Made by a program: the position numbers and the translations under genes. From contig NC_133329.1 of assembly GCF_042186555.1 (NCBI RefSeq), positions 185,902,206 to 185,966,205 on the forward strand: DNA of 64,000 nucleotides, given 5' to 3'. How positions within the stretch are numbered: the first letter of the stretch is position 1; each line of letters opens with the position of its first letter. Positions 21,094-33,502 of this stretch are shown in pieces. Under the pieces are notes generated by a model. That model had not been told where the DNA came from and searched no databases. It saw only the letters and a program-made list of their open reading frames with translations. This DNA is from Aquarana catesbeiana. Taxonomy: Eukaryota; Chordata; Amphibia; Anura; Ranidae.

Positions 21094-24000
21094 TGGGCAC
21101 TTCTGAAAACCATGGCATGCAAGAACCATGTGTACCAAGTGAGATTTCTGTGCAGGCATCATTTCATCAGGGTCATCATGGCTATGGAAGGTTAAGGAAC
21201 AAACAGTGTACATGCATGGCTCTGACATTTTTGGCATACCACAGTGAGCTTGATGATGTGAGAAAGGGTGATCTTGATCAAATACTGAAGAAGGGCAACA
21301 GCTTGTATGGCTCAACAATAAAACAGCTAAAACAAAGAAATGTCTATCAGCATCAACACTTGACAATGGAAGAAGTGCCCCTCAGAGTCAACACTGACAA
21401 ATATGAGTATAACGTTGTTAAATCTCCAGTGTTATCGGGATGTATGAGAGACACGGTAGACGGTGACAACCAAGGTTGGTTTGTTGACCTCTCCACAAGA
21501 CTTCAGTGCCTCAATGCAGATGTTACACATGCACTTTTTATAGTAGTGCCATATTGCATTGCATTGTTCAGAGACAAGTCTGGGAGATATGGACTGTTTG
21601 ATTCTCATAGTCGAAATAAGGATGGACTTCCTGCCACTGGAAAAGGAAAAGCTGTTATGATCACTTTTACACATTTGAGTGATATGGGGGCAAGGATTTA
21701 TAAGTTGTATGAATTGCTCCTTACAGACACCAGAGGCCCTATTGATGGACTGCAGTATGACTTCATGCCAGTCTCATTTCATCGTGCAAGATGTCTGTCA
21801 GATGGTTTGCTGTCCCCACTGGTGCAATCTGACAAACCACATAATGCAAAGCATGTGGAGAACAAAGTGACACAGATGACCAAAGATGTAACACACACTG
21901 GATTCCCAGCCAGCAAGCATTCTCCACGGTCAGTTGATGCGAAATCCTCACAGGGCATATGGAAGGACAGTAAGGCATTGTCCAAATTAAATGCACAGAG
22001 ACGACAAAAACTGAAGACAAGACACAGAAATGAAAGAAGGCGTGATTTCAAGGCTACAAAGATGTCTGTCACCAATAAGAAAAGGACATACATCACCAGC
22101 CGATACAGAGCAGATGCTGATTTTAAGTTGAAGCAGAAGAAATATATCATTCGCAAATATGCAACAGATGCCAATTTCAACTTGAAGCAGAAGCAATACA
22201 TCACCAGAAAATATGCGACAAATGCAGATTTCAACTTGAAACAGAAGCAGTACACCACCAGAAAATATGCGACAAATGCAGATTACAACTTGAAGAAGAA
22301 GCAATACATCACCAGAAAATATGCCACAAATGTTGATTTCAAGTTGAAGCAGAAGCAATACATCACCAGAAAATATCATAATGATCCTGCTTTCAGAAAA
22401 CGTCACTTGCAACATTGCATGAGTTACATGAAAATGAAGCGTCAAACTCAAGCAGATTTTCGCATAACCCATAAGATGCAATGTGCCTTCAAAATAAGAA
22501 TGAAATACAGACGATGGACTCGTGTCATGCGGGAATGCAGTCAACCAGTGGACAACAGCCTAATGCAGACAGCTATATCCACTTTCCATGAATGCATTAA
22601 AGCTGGGCCAATATTTGTGTGCACGATGTGTCATCGCACCCTTTTCCCTAACCAAGTGAAACATTGCATTCACAGCAATTACAAGAAGAATCTACACATT
22701 GTTGCTGCCTGTTTGACAGGGAAATATGTCCATGTGTGCAACAATCACTGTCAAGGACCTGAACAATGCACCGTACCAGATGAAAGGACCAAAGAATGGA
22801 TTTGTCACAACTGTGATTTACATTTAAAAGCAGGACACAAATCATCCATCGCTGTAGCTAACAACATGGAGCTGGCGCCCATTCCCCCAGAGCTCTGCGA
22901 TTTGAATGTGCTGGAAAGACAACTTTTGGCCAAAATACTGCCATTTGCCAAGATCATCACACTTCCCAAAGGTCGACAGGCAGCTATACATGGCGCTGTA
23001 GTGTGTGTGCCATCCGAGGTGGAAACCACGGTCAATACTCTACCAAGATCGCACAGCAAATCCCAGTTACACAGAGTCAAGCTGAAAAGACGTCTGACTT
23101 ACAAAGGCCACCAGCTGTTTCATTATGTCAACATGGGAAATGTAGTAGCAGGTCTGTCAAAACTCATTGACACACACCCCGACTACAGTGACATTTCAAT
23201 TAGAGTGGATGAGACAATCGCTGATGATGATGATAATGATGATGGGATGGAACTCGACAGTTGTGACGAAACTGAAATGATGGAGATACTTGAACGCATC
23301 GAAAATTGTGATCCATCAGAGGTACAGTCTGCATGTTTACCGGCTGCTTCTGAGCAACAGGAAGGCCATGACCAACAACCTCCCAATGCAGAGGATGAGA
23401 AGGATACACTAAGACCTGGAATTGGCCTAGACAGTTGTTTGCAGCCATCTGACCTTGGAGAGGAAGCACTGACACACGGTGATGGAATATTCAGCATTGC
23501 ACCTGCACAAGGAAACACACCTGTCAGCTTCTTTAAAGTTCCTAGGCTTGAGGCAATGGCTTTCCCTGTTCAGTTCCCTACTGGACAGAATACATTGGAC
23601 CAGGCAAGACAAGTCAAACTGTCCCCGAGCATGTATTTCAATGCAAGGCTTTTTTGTGTTGATACTCGTTTTGCAAGAGACACAAGCTACCTCTTCTTTG
23701 CGCAGTTTGTCACAGAAACACACATGGCCAAAAGCAGCATGTCCATCCAGTTAAGGAAAGGAAAACCCAATACCAGGGATGGACGGAAAATATCCAACAA
23801 GCTGCTACAGGACAAGTGTGAGGTTGAGAGGTTGGTGCGAAACCGAGATGCCACAAGGTTCATGCAACCACTGAGAGGGAGTCCAGCTTACTGGGATAAA
23901 AATCTGAAGAATTTGCTAGCCATGGTCAGACAATTGGGTAAGCCAACATTTTTTCTTACCTTCTCTGCTGCAGAATTCAGATGGCCAGAGGTAATAACGG

Positions 24001-27000
24001 CAATAAAGGCACAACAAGGTCAAAAGGTGGATTTTGCGGGGCTAGACTGGGCTGAAAAGTGTGACATTCTTCGAGGCAACCCAGTGACCACCATGCGCAT
24101 GTTTGACAAACGGGTTGATGCTCTGATGCGAGAGCTGCTGTTGGGTCCTGCACAGCCAATTGGTGAAGTTATCGATTACTTTTACCGGGTTGAATTTCAG
24201 GCGAGAGGGAGCCCTCATATACATTGTCTCTGTTGGGTAGCAGGACCTCCTATATTTGGACAAGACAGTGATGACAAGGTGTGTGCCTTTATAGATCATA
24301 ACATCTCATGCCAGCTGCCTGATGAAGCCAAACAGGCCTTACTTCACAGATTTGTAACAGAACTTCAAATGCACAGCAGATCTCATTCAAAATCATGCAA
24401 GAAAGGTAACAGAGTATGCAGATTTGGATTTCCAAAGCCACCTATTAGAAAAACGAGGATAACTTACCCGATGCCAGAAGAACAAGGAGATTGTGCAATG
24501 AAACCACAAGCAGCCAAAAACAAACTGAAACCAGTCTGGGATTTGCTTAATAACCCAAAAGTGCAGCTTGAAGACATGTCACAGCTACTGGCACAGTGTG
24601 ATATGACTTTGAATCAGTACAACTCCTACATTCAGGCATTGACCTCCTCAAGCGTGATTCTAATGAAGCGTGATGTCAAGGACTGCTGGGTGAACAACTA
24701 TAATCCACATTTGCTGACGGCCTGGAACGCCAACATGGACATCCAGTACATTCTTGATGAGTATGGTTGCATCATGTACATGTTGTCCTACATATCCAAG
24801 CCAGAACGGGAGCTGAGTGACTATCTCAAAACAATAGTCAAAGAAATGAGCCCAGAAACAGCGACAGAACGAGAAGAAATGAAAGAGGTTCTTCAGGCTT
24901 ATTCAAAACACAGAGAGGTCAGCGCCCAGGAGTCTGTGGCCCGTACGTGCAGCCTGAAAATGAAGTCTTGCTCACGTGAGGTTGTTTTTCTGCCAACTGG
25001 TGACAACGCACTGAAAATGAGTCTCCCGCTCAGTGCATTGCAGAACAAACCAGCCGATTCTCTTAATGTGTGGATGACGAGTTTTGTCGACAAATATAGA
25101 GCCAGACCTGAAACACCAGAGTTTGAGTCCATGTGTCTGGCAGACTTTGCATCCCATTACAGGGTTGTCTATGGCAAGCAGAAGGAAGATGGCAAGCAAA
25201 AGGAAGACAGCAAGCGTGTCAGCCTATTGAATGAAATGGGAATGATTCAAAAACGCACGAGAGGGAAGCCTGCAATCATCAGGTACGCACGCTTCTCAGA
25301 GAAGAAGGACCCTGAGAACTACTACGGCAGACTGCTTAAACTGTACCTCCCCCACCGTTCAGAGTCATCACTGAAAACTGTAAGGTTCCCAACACACCAG
25401 GATTTTTACAAAGGCGCCTGTGTGAGCTTACCAGGAGAAGAAGCAATCCAAGCAGTGTCTGCAATTGTTACCAGCAACCAAAAGAAGTTCGAACAACACA
25501 ACAAAATTGTGGAACAAGTCTTGGATGACTTTGTAAAAAACGGACCTGTTGAAGATGCTTGGAACACCTTTGCCCCAGAAGCTGAGTTGGATAGGTTGGA
25601 ATGTGTAGAGGAACGCAAAGAAGGGGAGCCACTTCATGAGAATGAACAAGATGATGTTCCGGAGTATACACGTCACAAACAAACAGGTGGAATTGCGCTT
25701 ACTGTGAAAGCCCCACAAATGTGCCCTGATTTCCTTCGGAAAATGTACAGAAACCTTAACCGGACACAAGCTCAGACATTCTACTCAGTTTGTGACTGGT
25801 GCACTAACCGTGTGCGTGGCCTAAATCCTGACCCATTCTATTACTTTGTCACTGGTGGTGCAGGGACAGGCAAATCACACCTGATAAAGTGCATCTATGC
25901 TGAGGCGACAAAGATACTCTGTAAACTTACCAGACTACGTGAGGAAGCAGACATATCCATGCCCAGCGTTTTACTAACTGCATTTACAGGAACAGCAGCT
26001 TTCAACATTTCAGGCAACACATTGCATTCTCTGCTGAAGTTGCCAAGAAGCTTGAAGCCACCCTACCAAGGACTTGGAAATCTAATAGATGAAGTGAGGG
26101 CACAGCTGTCAAATGCGGAGATCATTGTTATTGACGAGGTGTCAATGATTTCAAAGCCCCTGTTTGCCTACATCAACTGGAGATTACAGCAAATCAAAGG
26201 CAGTAAGAAACCTTTTGGTGGTATGTCAGTACTAGCAGTAGGAGACTTTTACCAGGTCCCCCCGCTGGGAAAAAGTAAGCCACTCTGCGTGTTTGAGGAA
26301 AATACCAATGACGTCTGGAAAGACAACTTTCAGATGATCACGCTGACAGAGATCATGCGACAGAAGGAAGACATTTCATTTGCTGAGCTTTTGAATAGAA
26401 TCAGAGTCAAGCAGAAGACTGGCACCTTAAGCAATGATGACAAAGCTCTGCTTGCTCAGGCTTTTACAGATCCCACCCACTGCCCTACTGACGTGCTACA
26501 CATATTTGCCACCAACAAAGAGGTTCACAAACATAATGCTGCAACTGTGTCTGTTCTCCATTCAAACGTCACCAACATAGATGCCGACGATTACAGAAAA
26601 GACCCTAAGACAGGAGTGATGCTGAGGCAACACCAACCTTTCAAAGGACACAAAGACAATCTGATTGACACACTGCAAGCAGCTGAAGGTGCCCGTATCA
26701 TGATCACAAGAAACATTGATGTAGAAGACGGGCTTGTTAACGGGACATTTGGCAAGATTGCAAGAATAATCATCCAGACTGAGAATGGTGCTACTACGGT
26801 AAACAAGCTTGGGCTTGTGCTGGACAATCCAAATGCAGGACAGAGATACCGTAACAAGTCGTCTTGTGATGCTGACAACTTGGTGTACATAGAAAGGGTA
26901 GAGGAAAACCTGAGACAGAAAGGAGTTGTTCGCAGGCAGTTCCCCCTGAAGTTGGCTTTTGGATGTACGATTCATAAGTGTCAGGGGATGTCGATACAGT

Positions 27001-27902
27001 CGGCAGTGGTCTCATTGAAACGGGTCTTCCAACCGGGAATGGCCTATGTTGCTCTGAGTAGAACGACTACACTACAAGGACTGTACATAACCGACTTTGA
27101 TGAGAAGAAGATCTTTGCTGATCCTGAAATCACAGCTTCCCTGGATTCAATGAAGAATGCATCACTGGAAAGTGTTATGCCCCTGTTAAAGTTTCTACAG
27201 ACAACAGACAAACAGCAAACATTAACAATTATCCATCACAACACGGAAGGATTACCAGCTCACATTGAAGATATCAAATCTCACCATGAGTTGACACTTG
27301 GAGATGTTTTATGTTTCACTGAAACTCATCTCTCAGGCTCTTCTGTTGCTGAAAGTCTCCAGCTGGAGGGCTACAACCTGTTCAAACGCAACAGACACCT
27401 CTCGTACACAAACCTTCCTGACATTGCAAGTAAAAGTGGCGGAGGTGTCGCCTTGTATGTCAGAAACCATTTCAAGGCCTATGAAAAGCAGTATCATCAC
27501 AATGTGACTGACTTGGAGTTCTTGGTTGTCAAACTGGAGTCCCCTGTACAAGCTTTGATCGCTGTCGTTTACAGGCCACCGGATTATAGTATTGGCCAAT
27601 TCCTTACTAACCTGCTGGGCCTCTTGGAATCTTTGGAAATAATGGATTGCCAACCTATAATACTCTGTGGAGATTTCAATGAAGATTTTCTGTGCAGAGA
27701 AAAGAAGCCAATATCTGACCTTCTTCACTCAAGAGGATATACTCAACTGGTCTGGGCAGCCACCACAGAAAAAAACACACTGTTGGATCACATTTACATC
27801 TCCAGGGTGCAGCAGTGTCTCCAGTCAGGAGTACTGCACAGTTATTACAGCTACCATTATCCTGTGTATTGTGTTTTGAGCAGTGGTTGTGAACACGCTT
27901 AG
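21051..27902 (+). CDS. Helentron Rep/Pif1-like helicase/endonuclease polyprotein, copy 2
   Basis: 2283 codons, uninterrupted. Domains by residue are as follows. 50-190 is a cysteine-protease-like region (KQCTC at 51-55 and a D-S-H triad-like motif at 184-186), recalling UL36-type or OTU-type peptidases. About 354-440 holds five Lys/Tyr-rich 20-residue repeats. From 524 there are Cys pairs of a DUF6570-like region. The Rep region has PHIHC (His 1056 and 1058) and YMLSYISK (Tyr 1243 and 1247, Lys 1250). The Pif1-like helicase has Walker A Lys 1608, Walker B Asp-Glu 1695-1696, GDFYQVPP and a TIHKCQG motif at 1974. The EEP endonuclease has TETHL (Glu 2091), GDFNED (Asp 2208), LLDHIY (Asp 2246) and SYHYP (His 2269). 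The full ancestral frame from 20905 would be about 2332 residues, a normal size for Helentron proteins. All visible catalytic motifs are present. The annotated start is the first in-frame ATG after the frameshift; the native start was probably 20905. Confidence 0.93.
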   Translation: MFNSVSSSEHSDSVMGTSENHGMQEPCVPSEISVQASFHQGHHGYGRLRNKQCTCMALTFLAYHSELDDVRKGDLDQILKKGNSLYGSTIKQLKQRNVYQHQHLTMEEVPLRVNTDKYEYNVVKSPVLSGCMRDTVDGDNQGWFVDLSTRLQCLNADVTHALFIVVPYCIALFRDKSGRYGLFDSHSRNKDGLPATGKGKAVMITFTHLSDMGARIYKLYELLLTDTRGPIDGLQYDFMPVSFHRARCLSDGLLSPLVQSDKPHNAKHVENKVTQMTKDVTHTGFPASKHSPRSVDAKSSQGIWKDSKALSKLNAQRRQKLKTRHRNERRRDFKATKMSVTNKKRTYITSRYRADADFKLKQKKYIIRKYATDANFNLKQKQYITRKYATNADFNLKQKQYTTRKYATNADYNLKKKQYITRKYATNVDFKLKQKQYITRKYHNDPAFRKRHLQHCMSYMKMKRQTQADFRITHKMQCAFKIRMKYRRWTRVMRECSQPVDNSLMQTAISTFHECIKAGPIFVCTMCHRTLFPNQVKHCIHSNYKKNLHIVAACLTGKYVHVCNNHCQGPEQCTVPDERTKEWICHNCDLHLKAGHKSSIAVANNMELAPIPPELCDLNVLERQLLAKILPFAKIITLPKGRQAAIHGAVVCVPSEVETTVNTLPRSHSKSQLHRVKLKRRLTYKGHQLFHYVNMGNVVAGLSKLIDTHPDYSDISIRVDETIADDDDNDDGMELDSCDETEMMEILERIENCDPSEVQSACLPAASEQQEGHDQQPPNAEDEKDTLRPGIGLDSCLQPSDLGEEALTHGDGIFSIAPAQGNTPVSFFKVPRLEAMAFPVQFPTGQNTLDQARQVKLSPSMYFNARLFCVDTRFARDTSYLFFAQFVTETHMAKSSMSIQLRKGKPNTRDGRKISNKLLQDKCEVERLVRNRDATRFMQPLRGSPAYWDKNLKNLLAMVRQLGKPTFFLTFSAAEFRWPEVITAIKAQQGQKVDFAGLDWAEKCDILRGNPVTTMRMFDKRVDALMRELLLGPAQPIGEVIDYFYRVEFQARGSPHIHCLCWVAGPPIFGQDSDDKVCAFIDHNISCQLPDEAKQALLHRFVTELQMHSRSHSKSCKKGNRVCRFGFPKPPIRKTRITYPMPEEQGDCAMKPQAAKNKLKPVWDLLNNPKVQLEDMSQLLAQCDMTLNQYNSYIQALTSSSVILMKRDVKDCWVNNYNPHLLTAWNANMDIQYILDEYGCIMYMLSYISKPERELSDYLKTIVKEMSPETATEREEMKEVLQAYSKHREVSAQESVARTCSLKMKSCSREVVFLPTGDNALKMSLPLSALQNKPADSLNVWMTSFVDKYRARPETPEFESMCLADFASHYRVVYGKQKEDGKQKEDSKRVSLLNEMGMIQKRTRGKPAIIRYARFSEKKDPENYYGRLLKLYLPHRSESSLKTVRFPTHQDFYKGACVSLPGEEAIQAVSAIVTSNQKKFEQHNKIVEQVLDDFVKNGPVEDAWNTFAPEAELDRLECVEERKEGEPLHENEQDDVPEYTRHKQTGGIALTVKAPQMCPDFLRKMYRNLNRTQAQTFYSVCDWCTNRVRGLNPDPFYYFVTGGAGTGKSHLIKCIYAEATKILCKLTRLREEADISMPSVLLTAFTGTAAFNISGNTLHSLLKLPRSLKPPYQGLGNLIDEVRAQLSNAEIIVIDEVSMISKPLFAYINWRLQQIKGSKKPFGGMSVLAVGDFYQVPPLGKSKPLCVFEENTNDVWKDNFQMITLTEIMRQKEDISFAELLNRIRVKQKTGTLSNDDKALLAQAFTDPTHCPTDVLHIFATNKEVHKHNAATVSVLHSNVTNIDADDYRKDPKTGVMLRQHQPFKGHKDNLIDTLQAAEGARIMITRNIDVEDGLVNGTFGKIARIIIQTENGATTVNKLGLVLDNPNAGQRYRNKSSCDADNLVYIERVEENLRQKGVVRRQFPLKLAFGCTIHKCQGMSIQSAVVSLKRVFQPGMAYVALSRTTTLQGLYITDFDEKKIFADPEITASLDSMKNASLESVMPLLKFLQTTDKQQTLTIIHHNTEGLPAHIEDIKSHHELTLGDVLCFTETHLSGSSVAESLQLEGYNLFKRNRHLSYTNLPDIASKSGGGVALYVRNHFKAYEKQYHHNVTDLEFLVVKLESPVQALIAVVYRPPDYSIGQFLTNLLGLLESLEIMDCQPIILCGDFNEDFLCREKKPISDLLHSRGYTQLVWAATTEKNTLLDHIYISRVQQCLQSGVLHSYYSYHYPVYCVLSSGCEHA

Positions 27903-29596
27903 AGCCTGCATAAACAGGGCATGAGTGTTGCCAGGAAACAGTGGTTGTGAGACAGTGGTCATCAAACAGATAAAGTGGCAATGAGGGTCAGTTTACGTGG
28001 CCATAGTTATGTGGGACCATTTACAATTAGCTAAACATCATTCTCTATATTTCATGTTCGGTGTACTTGTTAGACACTGAACTCACTTACTCCCCCCCAT
28101 CCATCACAGACATCTGTCCTCATCATATAGTAAGAGGAATACCGCGCTGTAGTGCACCCAAAAAGGGTACCTGTTCGTGAAATATTGTGAATGACCAAAT
28201 AGGGGATAACCAAAATAGTGATGAAAATAACTTAGTGAAAAAAAATTAAAAAAAACTACATAATAACAAAAGCAGCCACTCTATGTGAGATACACACACT
28301 AATACAACAATATAACAAATATAGCAGCGCTGTAAATAGGAGTAAATACTAGTACCAGTGTTGAATAGGACTAATTGGTTAGAACCCAAATTAAATAACT
28401 AACACAGTTCTTGAAACCTAAATCAATAAGTGTTCACTGGACAGTCCTAACACAGTGAATAAAGTCCAAATAAATGTTGTGAAAATACATAGGCTCAGAC
28501 CCCATTTTTTTAAAGCAGGAAATGTAAAATAGAAAAAATTCCTCCACCGCACCACGGTGGTAGCTGAAAATAAAATGCGCGCTTACCAAACGGCAAGCAC
28601 AAGGGGGCTTGCGACCTTAACCCGGTCAGGGCCTTTCATTGGATGGGCTTCTAGGAAACGACATGCCACTTCATACAGCCAAAGGGTGATGATACCACTA
28701 GTCCACCAAGTCACAGGAAATCACTCTTATCATGGAGATTAATAAAAGACTCCTAGCTGGGGGGTTGTTCTCATTTAGGGGTACCCCGGGAAAAGAGAGG
28801 GAAACAACATAGCGTAATCCTGGTTTTGAGGTTTATTAAAAGAATTAAAATAACACTTACAGTGTAGCAGATTCAAATAAGCATAAGAAGCCGGCTGGCT
28901 AAAACGATCACCCGTCCTACAGACGGTAGATGCAGCACGTCAGCTCGCCCTATCACACTGTCCTCATCACACTCACCCTCTCCTTCCTGTGCTATAGCCT
29001 GCTTGCTGATTAGTAAGACAAAGAAACAGCAAGGAGCAAAACTGCAGAGAAACTGAAAATTTGTAAGGGTTTAAAGTATATGCTTTAATGAATTGCCTTG
29101 TATCCAAAAAGTTCAAAAAGTTGACTGTTCAAAATGTTAATGTTAATGTTAATGTATAACGGAAATATACCGCCAGTTCGCTTGTGATGCAATATATTGA
29201 AATTATATGTACACTGTGTAAACTGTTTTTGACACACTTGATTTTGGGACGCGAGTCCGTCAGGTGCTATGCTTTGGCTGGGGCGGAATAAATCCTGGTA
29301 ACCCTTAAGTCTGTGTCCGACAAAGTCATTTACCGATATTTCTACCTTCTACATCATTAGCACTTGTGCACTTTTTAAATTTGATCAATCAATTGGTTAG
29401 TGTAATGTTTACTATCTTTACTCACTACAAACACTCCACACAGTTACTCTGCCCATCTGCCCAGTTCAACCTTTCCACAGTTACTCCAACCACACAACAG
29501 TTACTCCAGGCACTCCCCCCAGTTACTCCGCTCACTCCAGATGTAGAGGCAAGAACACTTTTCACAATTTCCCCAGAAATTGTACCTTTTCTAGTT
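27903..29596 (+). other. 3' noncoding region of Helentron copy 2
   Basis: Matches 5281-6974 at nearly every base. Possible AATAAA near 28458. No coding potential. Ends without the stem-loop cassette. Confidence 0.7.
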
Positions 29597-30675
29597 ATTA
29601 TTATTATTATAGCCAAATTTACCACCCTAACTCCTCCCACAGTTTTTACACTACATAGACAAGTAATATACCGAAACGTGCGGATTGTTCCCGAATGGTG
29701 TGCTATTATTTTGTGGAACGTTTCGCCGAATGGTTCACGAAATATCGTCGTTTTTGCGGCGAAATTGGTCCCATAGGAATGAATGGGGAAACTAGAGTGG
29801 GAGGTGACAAAAGCTGAAAAATCAGAACATGATATCTAAACTGCCGCCACTCCCTCATTTTCAAGCCCACCTACACAAATCTTATATCAAAACGTTCAGC
29901 TATCCCTGCTGCCACTAAAAATGTCCACGGCTAAGCCATAGTCCTGATAGTTTTCATAATATGACCATTTGTTTGCAACTCACGCCGTCCATTGACATTC
30001 ATTGAAACTACACTCTAGCCCCTTCAAATTTGAGGGGCAATTTCTAAACTGCGACTGTGCCTCCATTTTTAATATTTCAGAGACATACTATACATCAAAA
30101 TCTAGGTCTGGGTCTTGAGATTCTCACAATATAAAGATCTTCACTGTAGGATTTATAGTTTTTGGGAAAAAGCTTTTTGTTTAGAGGTCATTTCAGGAAA
30201 TTTTAGCCATTAATCAGAGTGTACTGTGTTTGTTTTGTTGCCATGGTTACCAAAGCTTCTGTTATACACAGGGGGGGAGGTGGCTGGAGCATCTCAGCTC
30301 TGATTACAGAGCCCGGGGGAGGGGACAGACACACCATGTACTGATTTATAATAGAGGAATATGATGGGGCAGTTTTGATAGGGCAATTCTGATGGGGCAG
30401 TTTTAATGGGGCAATTATGATGGGGCAGTTTTGATGGCGGCAATATGATGGGGCAGTTTTGGTGGGGCAATTATGATGGGGCAGTTTTGATGGTGGCAAT
30501 ATGATGGGGCAGTTTTGATAGTAATTGTATTGTGTAGAAATTACATTGTGTTGTGTATTGAGCAGTGCGTGTGAAGCATAAACAGTACATGAGCGTTGCT
30601 AGGAAACAGTGGTTGTAAACACAAGATGCTGAAACCCCCCAAATGCATGTGGCCATACCTTCATCTGCGAGGCTT
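29597..30675 (+). repeat. Type-2 Helentron-derived unit after copy 2
   Basis: Noncoding unit homologous to 7030-9479 without the hAT. It contains the expanded GATGGGGCAG repeat (30362-30520), a short relic of the Helentron ORF tail (TGTGTTGTGTATTGAGCAG near 30548), then GCATAAACAGTACATGAG. Confidence 0.7.
30362..30520. repeat. GATGGGGCAGTTTTGATG minisatellite
   Basis: About eight degenerate copies of an 17-20 bp unit alternating GATGGGGCAGTTTT with GGGGCAATTATGAT-like versions. Sister units have only two or three (for example 9323-9370). Confidence 0.85.
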
Positions 30676-30713
30676 GATAATGCTGATAATTTACCACCAT
30701 AACTCCTCCCACG

Positions 30714-31410
30714 GTTACATAGTTACATAGTTACATAGTAGGTGAGGTTGAAAAAAGACACAAGTCCATCAAGTCCAACCTATGTGTGTGATTATGTGTC
30801 AGTATTACATTGCATATCCCTGTATATTGCGGTCATTCAGGTGATTATCTAATAGTTTCTTGAAGCTATCAATGCTCCCCGCTGAGACCACCGCCTGTGG
30901 AAGGGAATTCCACATCCTTGCCGCTCTTACAGTAAAGAACCCTCTACATAGTTTAAGGTTAAACCTCTTTTCTTCTAATTGTAATGAGTGGCCACGAGTC
31001 TTATTAAACTCTCTTCTGCGAAAAAGTTTTATCCCTATTGTGGGGTCACCAGTACAGTATTTGTAAATTGAAATCATATCCCCTCTCAAGCGTCTCTTCT
31101 CCAGAGAGAATAAGTTCAGTGCTCACAACCTTTCCTCATAACTAAGATCCTCCAGACCCTTTATTAGCTTTGTTGCCCTTCTTTGTACTAGCTCCATTTC
31201 CAATACGTCCCTCCTGAGGACTGGTGCCCAGAACTGGACAGCATACTCCAGGTGCGGCCGGACCAGAGTCTTGTAGAGCGGGAGAATTATCGTTTTATCT
31301 CTGCAGTTGATCCCCCTTTTAATGCATGCCAATATTCTGTTTGCTTTATTAGTAGCAGCTTGGCATTTCATGCCATTGCTGAGCCTATCATCCACTAGGA
31401 CCCCCAAAAC
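30714..31410 (-). mobile_element. 5'-truncated CR1/L2-like LINE, 3' end
   Basis: Minus-strand retroelement fragment. Its 3' end is three copies of an 8-bp unit (plus strand GTTACATA), typical of CR1/L2 tails instead of poly(A). It lies exactly between CTCCTCCCAC and AGTTTTTACAC, which are contiguous in sister units, so the empty site is known. Confidence 0.85.
30805..31410 (-). pseudogene. CR1/L2-like ORF2 C-terminus (end of reverse transcriptase and tail)
   Basis: Minus-strand translation from 31410 shows LGVLVDDRLSNGMKCQ, LYKTLVRPHLEYAVQFWAP and QRRATKLIKGLEDLSYEERL, standard for the end of CR1/L2 reverse transcriptases. A TGA follows at 31121-31123. The same frame then resumes and runs from RGDMISIYKY through RAARMWNSLPQAVV to a stop at 30805. 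One stop is the only clear lesion; it probably came from CGA to TGA decay. The N-terminal endonuclease and most of the RT are missing because of 5' truncation. Confidence 0.85.
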
Positions 31411-32033
31411 AGTTTTTACACATTCGCCGAATGGTTCACGGAATATCGTCGTTTTTGCGGCGAAATTGGTCCCATAGGAATGAATGGCGAAATGTTCAAA
31501 ACTAGAGTGGGAGGTGACAAAAGCTGACAACCCCATGATCATACCACCCTAACTCCTCCCACAGCTTTTAAACTACATAGACAGTAATATACCGAAGGTG
31601 TGGATTGTTCCCGATTGGTGTGCTATTACTTTGTGGAACGTTTCGCCAAATGGTCCACGAAATATTGTAGTTTTTGCGGCGAAATTGGTCCCATAGAAAT
31701 GAATGGCGAAATGTTCAATGTCATTTAATTGGTGTGCTATTACCTTTGGAACTTTGTGAAAAGCTGAAAAATACCAGTGTGAATCCGGCCTCAATGTCAT
31801 TTAATTGGTGTGCTATTACTTTGTGGAACGTTTTGCCAAATGGTTCACGAAATATCGTCGTTTTTGCGACGAAATTGGTCCCATAGGAATGAATGGCGAA
31901 ATGTTCAAAACTACAGTGGGAGGTGACAAAAGCTGACAACCCCATGATCAGCCAAAACATTATGACCAACCCATGATCAGAAAAAACATTATGACCGCCT
32001 AATAAAAAAAAATATATATATTTTTTTTTTTTT

Positions 32034-32359
32034 AATATCTTTATTTATTCAAACAGTTTTCAATTTTAACATTGCAACATTTACAATAATAAAAATAATC
32101 ATACTAAAAACACATATACACCATGGATAATGATTATTTACTATGATCTAATCCAACACTAATCGCCTATACTCAAACATCAAACATCCTAACAGTCAAT
32201 CCCATCCCATTAATCATGCTATGCCACTCATACCTAACCCACAAAAAAAAAAAAAAAAAAAAAAGGGGAAAAGGGGAAGGGGAGGGAGGGGGGGAATATG
32301 GGGTCAAGGATAACAGATATAATCCCAATCCCCACCATACCATATATATTCCCATATCC
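32034..32359 (-). other. 3'UTR of L1-C with a homopurine/homopyrimidine tract
   Basis: No gene. Plus strand 32239-32302 is a run of A followed by GGGGAAAAGGGG-like G-runs. The sense strand of the LINE is therefore pyrimidine-rich here. Confidence 0.7.
32039..32050 (-). terminator. Polyadenylation signal of L1-C
   Basis: Minus strand reads GAATAAATAAAG just before the poly(A) run. Confidence 0.75.
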
Positions 32360-33487
32360 CTAAGGATACCTAGCCTCCTGTGGATCACATAGTAATTCTG
32401 ACGAGGCGCTATATGTTACCCACCCCTTCCAAATATCCGTTGTCCATTTAATCTGTTTATTGGATCCTTCCTCTCTCACCTTTCTTTCTTCCAGGGTCCG
32501 TATCTCCGTCATCTCACACTCCCACTCTACCATGGAGGGTGCATCTGTACATTTCCATTTTCTGGCTATACACGTACGGGCAGCCATTAGGAAATATTTT
32601 AGTGGGCCTTTCTTTATACTTTTCATTGATCCAGGGATCATGGATAATACTGCCATTTGTATATCTGGATATACTTCCCTCGCTGTCATGGCCCTAAAGA
32701 TTTCGAAAATTTTCTGCCAGAATGGGAGGATTTTAGAGCAATAGTACCAAATATGGGACATTGTACCACGTCTTTCCTGACACCTCCAACATACTTCTTT
32801 ATTCGTAGGGCTTATCCTATAGAGGTCTACGGGACACTTATACCATCTAGCTAAAATCTTATAGTTTCTTTCTTGATGTTTAGTTGAAACAGAGAGTTTG
32901 TGCGTGACTGCTAAGGCTTTTTCCCATTCCTTCCTGGGGATCTCCATCCCCAGTTCCTCTTCCCACTTCTTAATATATGGTAACTCCAACTTCTGGCCGT
33001 CCTCAATTAAGATTTTATATACTTTCGATAGCATGTGCGAGGGTCTTTCAGCTTGCATAAAGATTTCTTCTAGCGCCGTTAGAGGTCTAGTTATTTCTGC
33101 TTCTTTATCAGGGATATAACATACTTTTGGAATGAGCCATACTGCAACCATTCTTTTCTATGTTCCTCCCCCATGGACTCTAGAGGGAGAACCTTATTTC
33201 CCACCAGTGTTTCTATTACCCTTGTATCCTCATGACTGTACCACTTAAGGAATGATTTTACCCCAAGTGAAAGCGGGAATTCTGGGTTGTCGAACAGAGG
33301 GGTCATGGGTCCTCTAAAGGTGGAGACACGCCCCGTTTTAATCAAAATGTCCCACGCTTTCATTGTTGAGGTCACTAAGAAGGGTGTATAGCCATACGGT
33401 GAGCTATATGTCCTTTTGATCCATGGCAGAGATTTCAGTTTCAACCCTGTAATCTCTTCCTCCAGTCCCACCCACAGTTTTTTGATC
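32360..33487 (-). pseudogene. L1-C ORF2, C-terminal part
   Basis: Minus strand from 33487 downward continues the ORF2 interrupted at 42530. The first part runs to a frameshift near 33120-33150, where two overlapping minus frames meet. The second part runs 33151-32360 and contains the L1-type C-terminal Cys/His knuckle CWRCQERRGTMSHIWYYC (C-x2-C-x8-H-x4-C). It ends naturally at 32360. Disabled by the insert and the frameshift. Confidence 0.88.
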
Positions 33488-33502
33488 CTATTATGGAACC
33501 AG

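Larger units (their letters stand above)
19630..29596 (+). mobile_element. Helentron copy 2, near complete
   Basis: Contains the 5' block (19630-19900), A-rich tract, 32-bp tandem-repeat leader, protein frame (20905/21051-27902) and 3' noncoding region. About 10 kb long. Boundaries come from comparison with copies 1 and 3 and with derivatives. The terminal stem-loop cassette of copy 1 is missing here: CTAGTT runs into ATTATTATT at 29596. Confidence 0.85.
30676..32020 (+). repeat. Helentron derivative fragments interrupted by LINEs
   Basis: The 5' block starts at 30676 and is interrupted at 30714 by a CR1/L2-like LINE. It resumes at 31411 with AGTTTTTACAC and a deletion, continues through two further copies of the block (31541-31990), and enters an A-rich tract that L1-C interrupts at 32021. 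Confidence 0.7.

Noticed and set aside
22648..27728. Antisense reading frames over the Helentron genes
   Set aside because: They repeat in all copies because the sense gene does; no motifs, and stops vary freely.
31228..31542. Minus-strand frame running from Helentron sequence into the CR1/L2 LINE as a fusion gene
   Set aside because: The first residues are translated from noncoding Helentron repeat; the LINE is simply 5'-truncated there.
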